A stretch of 26,876 nt of DNA from an uncultured Collinsella sp. (GTDB lineage Bacteria; Actinomycetota; Coriobacteriia; Coriobacteriales; Coriobacteriaceae): positions 1-26,876 of the forward strand of contig CAAELZ010000011.1 in assembly GCA_900756945.1 (NCBI GenBank), read 5' to 3'. The position numbers and the translations under genes were made by a program. The notes under the pieces were generated by a model. The model had not been told where the DNA came from and searched no databases. It saw only the letters and a list, made by a program, of their open reading frames with translations. Positions 23,818 to 26,876 of the stretch are shown here, in pieces. Position 1 is the stretch's first letter. Each line of letters starts with the position of its first letter.

Positions 23818-23882
23818 GTTGCGGTGAAATACGGACTGAATTGCATCCATACAGGCCAAAACAGTCCGTATTCCACCGCAAC
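23818..23882. repeat. Long inverted repeat with 21-bp arms
   Basis: The arm at 23818-23838 (begins GTTGCGGTGAAATACGG) and the arm at 23862-23882 (begins CAGTCCGTATTCCACC) are reverse complements over 21 bases with one mismatch, around a 23-base loop. No T-run follows either side. It lies between a terminator and the next gene's start and cannot be explained as either gene's signal. It could be a REP/MITE-like element, a regulatory RNA hairpin or a binding site. Confidence 0.8.
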
Positions 23883-24020
23883 TTATCAAATGGGCCGACC
23901 GAAGTGGCCGAGTCCACCTGACGCCCACCTGCCATATTTGCCCTTTACCGATTTGCCGAGTCTTTGCGGCCCCATTGCCGATCACCCGTGCGACAATGCG
24001 CCGGACGAGAAAGGAATCCG

Positions 24021-25547
24021 ATGGAATCGACTGATGTACTGGTAATTGGATCTGGCATTGCGGGCCTTTGCGCCGCCATCGAAGCGGCACGCACGGGTGC
24101 AACCGTCACTGTGGCAAGCGCCGGCAAGACTATGAGTGGATCGAGCTTCTTCCCCGGAACCTGGGGCCTAGGGCTTATCGGACCCGTTAACGAAGACGAC
24201 GAGCAGGACCTCATCGACACCATCCTGGCCGTCGGCGGAGGCGTTGCCGACCCCGAACTCGTCCAAACGTTCGTCCACGGCATTCGCCAAGCGATTGACT
24301 GGCTCGAGCAAGACCTGGGCGTTGAGCTCCAGCGTCCGCAAAGCGCCAAGAGTGCTCAACAAAAGCAGTTTATCCCCTGCTTTGACCACAAGACGCGCAT
24401 GTGGCGCGGCCTCATCCGCAAGCCCCTTGAGGACGCTCTGACGACCTGGATCGAGTCGCTCGGCATTCGCCTGCTCCCCCGCCATGAGCTTATCGACCTT
24501 GTTGAGGACACGAACGGCAGAATAACCGGAACCGTACTCTACGACCTTACCGAAAATCGAATCGTGCCCTTTGCTGCCAAGGCCACGATCATCGCAGCCG
24601 GTGGCACAGGCGGCCTGTTCGAGCGCAGCCTTACGTCGGCTGATGTGCTCAGCTCCTCGCAGGCCATCGCACTGGCGCACGGCGCAACACTTACTAATAT
24701 AGAGTTCATGCAGATGATGCCTGGCTTCATCGAGCCCAGGCGTAACTTGGTCTTCAACGAGAAAACCTGGCGCTACGTGCATGTAGACCAGCCGGTAGAT
24801 ATTGCCGACGACAAGCTGGACGACCTGCTCGAGCAGCGCTCTGGATATGGTCCCTTCACGTCACGCTTGGCCTCCCGCGCTATCGATCTCGTCATCGATC
24901 AGGCAGGTGCCGAAGGCCTGGCACTCCACTACGACTTCCCCCGCGAGGATGTCCCAGAGTTTGTGCAGACCTTTGCCACCTGGCTGCAAGACGAGCACGG
25001 CATCGCGCCGACCGACGAGATGCGCGTTGCGATGTATGCCCACGCCGCTAACGGCGGCATCAAGATCGATAAGACCGCGCACACGGGCGTTGAGGGCCTC
25101 TACGCTTGCGGCGAGGCGACAGGCGGCATGCACGGCGCCGACCGCATTGGTGGCTTGTCAAGCGCCAACGGCATCGTGTTCGGTCGCATTGCGGGCGCAT
25201 CGGCAGCCCTCACAGCGCAGAAAGAGCCTGAGGCGGCCCTGAAGGCGGATATCACCCTCCCCCAGTACGGCATTGCCACAACAGATGCCGAACGCCTGAC
25301 ACACAGCCTTAGGCACACGATGAGCACCTTTTGCATGATCAACAGGACCGAAACAGGCCTATCCGAGGCCCTGCAACAGCTTGAAAGCCTGCAAGACAAG
25401 GCCATGGCGCTGAGCAAGCCGCATACCGATGACAGCGAGATCGCAGCCCTCGCCCGCCTACAGTCGCAGATTCGACTAGCACAGGAAATGGTCAAAGCCA
25501 TGCGCAAGCGAACTGAAAGTCTCGGGTCGCACTATCGAGCGGATTAA
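24021..25547 (+). CDS. FAD-dependent oxidoreductase, fumarate reductase/L-aspartate oxidase flavoprotein family
   Basis: A 508-residue flavoprotein. An N-terminal dinucleotide fold has VLVIGSGIAGLCAA (GxGxxG at 10-15); a second FAD-binding segment is IIAAGGTGGLFE (about 190-201). The capping domain ends near HAANGGIKID (341-350), and the C-terminal FAD motif GEATGGMHGADRIGG is at 364-378. Arginines in GPFTSRLASRAI (278-289) sit where family members hold the catalytic proton-donor Arg. There is no Tat signal and no flavocytochrome or FMN domain, so it is cytosolic and would need another electron partner. ATG at 24021 follows AAAGGA. It stands alone, with no nadA/nadC or sdhB neighbour, so neither aspartate oxidase nor fumarate reductase can be chosen. 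Substrate unknown. Confidence 0.82.
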   Translation: MESTDVLVIGSGIAGLCAAIEAARTGATVTVASAGKTMSGSSFFPGTWGLGLIGPVNEDDEQDLIDTILAVGGGVADPELVQTFVHGIRQAIDWLEQDLGVELQRPQSAKSAQQKQFIPCFDHKTRMWRGLIRKPLEDALTTWIESLGIRLLPRHELIDLVEDTNGRITGTVLYDLTENRIVPFAAKATIIAAGGTGGLFERSLTSADVLSSSQAIALAHGATLTNIEFMQMMPGFIEPRRNLVFNEKTWRYVHVDQPVDIADDKLDDLLEQRSGYGPFTSRLASRAIDLVIDQAGAEGLALHYDFPREDVPEFVQTFATWLQDEHGIAPTDEMRVAMYAHAANGGIKIDKTAHTGVEGLYACGEATGGMHGADRIGGLSSANGIVFGRIAGASAALTAQKEPEAALKADITLPQYGIATTDAERLTHSLRHTMSTFCMINRTETGLSEALQQLESLQDKAMALSKPHTDDSEIAALARLQSQIRLAQEMVKAMRKRTESLGSHYRAD

Positions 25548-25589
25548 ACCGGACACCTATCTAAAGCAGAACACAACCAATCGATATCC

Positions 25590-25624
25590 ATGGGCCCCGT
25601 GAGCTCGAAGCAGCACGGGCCCAT
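25590..25624 (+). terminator. Hairpin downstream of the flavoprotein gene, possible weak terminator
   Basis: ATGGGCCCCGTG (25590-25601) faces CACGGGCCCAT (25614-25624) with one bulged C and a 12-base loop. The stem is strong but only ATTCGTGT follows, with no T-run, so termination is uncertain. Confidence 0.4.
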
Positions 25625-25707
25625 TCGTGTCCGCACGGCAGCGTATCCTTATTCTGAATACAGAGTGGGCAAAGCCCGCATAGACAATAGACCAGCGAGG
25701 AGGAGAT

Positions 25708-26568
25708 ATGGACAGTAGAGATATCGAGAAGTGGCGTGTCGAACTTGATAGCTACGCCAATGTGGAAGACGGCGTTGAATATTGGCTCGCACGCGATTTA
25801 ATGGAACCCATGGGGTACACTCGATGGGAGAACTTCGCCGAAGTTGTTAAGAGGGCAAAAGTCTCGTGCGAAACAAACAAAACTCCAGTTGATTCCCATT
25901 TTCGTGACACCACGAAAATGGTAACTGCCGGTGTCGCCGCTCGCGCGGTTAAAGACTACAAACTTACGCGCTACGCATGCTATTTAATCGCCCAAAACGG
26001 AGATCCAAACAAGCCGGAGATCGCGCTCGCGCAGGCATACTTTGCCGTCCAGACGCGCCGCCAAGAGCTCATAGAGCAGCGCTTCGCAGAGATTCAGCGC
26101 TTGCAGGCGCGCCACTCGCTATCCGATTCAGAGAAACAGCTCTCGGGCATTGCGTTCAAACGAGGCGTGGACTCCAAAGGATTCGCGATCATCAAGTCGA
26201 AGGGCGATGAGGCGTTATTCGGCGGCAGAAGCACGGCGGAAATGAAGCAGCAGCTCGGCGTACCCAAGAGCGCGGCATTGGCGGACAGGTTAGCCGATGT
26301 CCTCATCAAAGCAAAGGACCTTACGAACTCGATGACGGCCTTCAACGCCGAGGAACACGACCTGTACGGCCTGGACCAGATCAAGCAAGAGCACGTCGAG
26401 AACAACACAAGCGTGCGCGGCAGCCTCATCGACCGCGGAATTGTCCCCGAGAACCTACCGCCTGCCGAGGATACAAAAAAGCTCGAGCGTCGCGTGAAGG
26501 CAGACGAGAAGAAACTCAAGGAGGGTACTGACGGTTTTACCGATCCCCAGGGTAGACTCGATCTGTGA
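25708..26568 (+). CDS. dinD: DinD, DNA damage-inducible protein D
   Basis: A 286-residue DinD. The N-terminal BRO-N/KilA-like region shows the DinD sequence WLARDLMEPMGYTRWENF, VVKRAKVSC and LTRYACYLIAQNGDPNKPEIALAQ. The second half has FKRGVDSKGFAIIKSKGDEALFGG, GVPKSAALADRLADVLI and NNTSVRGSLIDRGI, ending with the Lys-rich ERRVKADEKKLKEG tail. Length equals the known family. In E. coli DinD is SOS-induced and inhibits RecA filaments; here that role is inferred. ATG at 25708 follows GAGGAGGAGAT. No LexA-type box could be recognised upstream; a short TATTC-T-GAATA dyad sits about 55 bases ahead. It lies next to tRNA genes, a usual landing area for mobile DNA. Confidence 0.9.
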   Translation: MDSRDIEKWRVELDSYANVEDGVEYWLARDLMEPMGYTRWENFAEVVKRAKVSCETNKTPVDSHFRDTTKMVTAGVAARAVKDYKLTRYACYLIAQNGDPNKPEIALAQAYFAVQTRRQELIEQRFAEIQRLQARHSLSDSEKQLSGIAFKRGVDSKGFAIIKSKGDEALFGGRSTAEMKQQLGVPKSAALADRLADVLIKAKDLTNSMTAFNAEEHDLYGLDQIKQEHVENNTSVRGSLIDRGIVPENLPPAEDTKKLERRVKADEKKLKEGTDGFTDPQGRLDL

Positions 26569-26610
26569 AAGCGGCTGTGCCCCGACGGGTTCAACCCCAT
26601 GCGAGGTCAA

Positions 26611-26643
26611 CAAAAAAGCGACCAGCTTAAGCCAGTCGCTTTA
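26611..26643 (-). terminator. Rho-independent terminator after tRNA-Lys
   Basis: On the minus strand AAAGCGACTGGCTT/AAGCTGGTCGCTTT (26643-26616) forms a near-perfect 12-13 bp stem with G-T pairs and continues into TTTTTTG. It ends the tRNA transcription unit. On the plus strand the same stem is followed only by TTT, so it may weakly end dinD as well. Confidence 0.85.
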
Positions 26644-26655
26644 ACATGCTTTGGG

Positions 26656-26728
26656 TGGGCCGTCAGGGGGTCGAACCCTGGACCTTGGGATTAAGAGTCC
26701 CCTGCTCTACCAACTAAGCTAATGGTGC
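26656..26728 (-). tRNA. tRNA-Lys (anticodon CTT) with a mispaired acceptor stem
   Basis: The minus strand shows a tRNA-Lys with D-arm GCTTAGTTGGTAGAGC, anticodon loop CTCTTAA (anticodon CTT) and a perfect T-arm CAGGG-TTCGACC-CCCTG; length 73 including the discriminator A. The acceptor 5' strand GCACCAT and 3' strand ACGGCCC pair at only four of seven positions, and the first anticodon-stem pair is G-A. No exact CCA follows (CCCA). The body is clearly a tRNA-Lys, but it may be a hybrid or decaying copy. It is transcribed after tRNA-His from a good local promoter. Confidence 0.75.
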
Positions 26729-26756
26729 ACTTGGTTCCTGCGCAAAGCGCTTGAAT

Positions 26757-26785
26757 ATTCTAGGCGAAGCTTTTCAGAATTGCAA
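26757..26785 (-). promoter_or_regulatory. Sigma-70-type promoter for tRNA-Lys
   Basis: On the minus strand TTGCAA (26785-26780) and TAGAAT (26762-26757) are separated by exactly 17 bases, with the -10 ending 28 bases above the tRNA-Lys 5' end. A 9-bp dyad GCGCTTGAA/TTCAAGCGC (26748-26756 and 26796-26804) brackets it. Confidence 0.6.
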
Positions 26786-26806
26786 GCCCTAAATTTTCAA
26801 GCGCGC

Positions 26807-26876
26807 TGGGGTGGATGATGGGACTCGAACCCACGATCTCCAGAGCCACAATCTGGCGCCTTAGCCAACTAGGCCA
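26807..26876 (-). tRNA. tRNA-His (anticodon GTG), 5' end beyond the window
   Basis: The minus strand shows a D-arm GGCCTAGTTGGCTAAGGC, an anticodon loop TTGTGGC with anticodon GTG, a T-arm GTGGG-TTCGAGT-CCCAT, the acceptor 3' strand CATCCAC and discriminator C73, typical of tRNA-His, followed by an encoded CCA (26809-26807). The acceptor 5' strand lies outside the window edge, so the gene is partial here. Confidence 0.88.

Noticed and set aside
21951..23876. 641-codon minus-strand open frame opposite the NifU-like and GGGtGRT genes
   Set aside because: Shadow caused by strong codon bias of the real genes; it also runs through the terminator and the inverted repeat.
24021..25547. Calling the flavoprotein nadB
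   Set aside because: The C-terminal motif GEATGGMHGADRIGG differs from the GE-x-x-x-TGLHGANRLASNSL pattern of aspartate oxidase, and no nadA or nadC is nearby.
25640..25707. SOS (LexA) box upstream of dinD
   Set aside because: Neither a CGAAC-N-GTTCG-type nor a CTG-N10-CAG site is present; the TATTC-T-GAATA dyad is too short to call.
26580..26606. GGGTTCAACCCC resembling a tRNA T-arm next to tRNA-Lys, possible attachment site remnant
   Set aside because: The loop is one base short, and neighbouring sequence does not match either tRNA in the window; a short palindrome by chance is enough.
1..26876. CRISPR array
   Set aside because: No series of regularly spaced direct repeats was seen; the repeats found are palindromes or two-copy blocks.

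Overview
The window looks like a chromosomal segment of a high-GC anaerobic actinobacterium of the class Coriobacteriia, most likely Collinsella or a close relative. This rests on a sufCBDSU operon with an Rrf2-type regulator, a NifU-like/GGGtGRT gene pair, many family 2 glycosyltransferases, MPKTG-anchored surface protein style and codon use. The genus is an inference; no rRNA marker is present.

Region by region. (1) Positions 1-2600 are an accessory patch: a HEPN-type Abi_2 abortive-infection gene flanked by hairpins, a scrambled IS21 remnant made of two different istB fragments fused head to head, a G10 tract with a dyad, and a 5'-truncated AAA ATPase gene. (2) Positions 2610-9520 hold five co-directional family 2 glycosyltransferase genes on the minus strand, tightly spaced and probably one operon for a surface polysaccharide; two of them are recent paralogues. 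(3) A sixth glycosyltransferase points the other way (9776-10795). (4) Two minus-strand singletons follow: a degenerate AAA-ATPase-like/DUF1703-type protein, and a secreted lysozyme-like protein with a long low-complexity stalk and a sortase-type C-terminus. (5) An Rrf2/IscR-like regulator diverges from sufC-sufB-sufD-sufS-sufU. These genes overlap or nearly abut and make a complete SUF iron-sulfur assembly machine; a dyad overlapping the likely sufC -35 box is the best operator candidate. (6) A REP-associated tyrosine transposase (RAYT) gene lies convergent to suf. A GGGACAAA/TTTGTCCC palindrome family occurs both at the end of sufU and in the rrf2-sufC intergenic region. (7) A NifU-like scaffold gene and a GGGtGRT gene form a probably highly expressed operon with a strong terminator. 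(8) A FAD-dependent fumarate reductase/NadB-like flavoprotein, a dinD gene, a tRNA-Lys with a mispaired acceptor stem and a partial tRNA-His close the window.

The most coherent biology is iron-sulfur cluster assembly (15.2-20.7 kb), followed by a poorly understood second scaffold pair (21.9-23.7 kb). The most interesting unexplained items are the NifU-like/GGGtGRT pair, the RAYT with its candidate repeat family, the long 21-bp-arm inverted repeat at 23.8 kb, the possible RNA partner of the Abi_2 gene, and the chimeric-looking tRNA-Lys. No CRISPR array or rRNA was seen.
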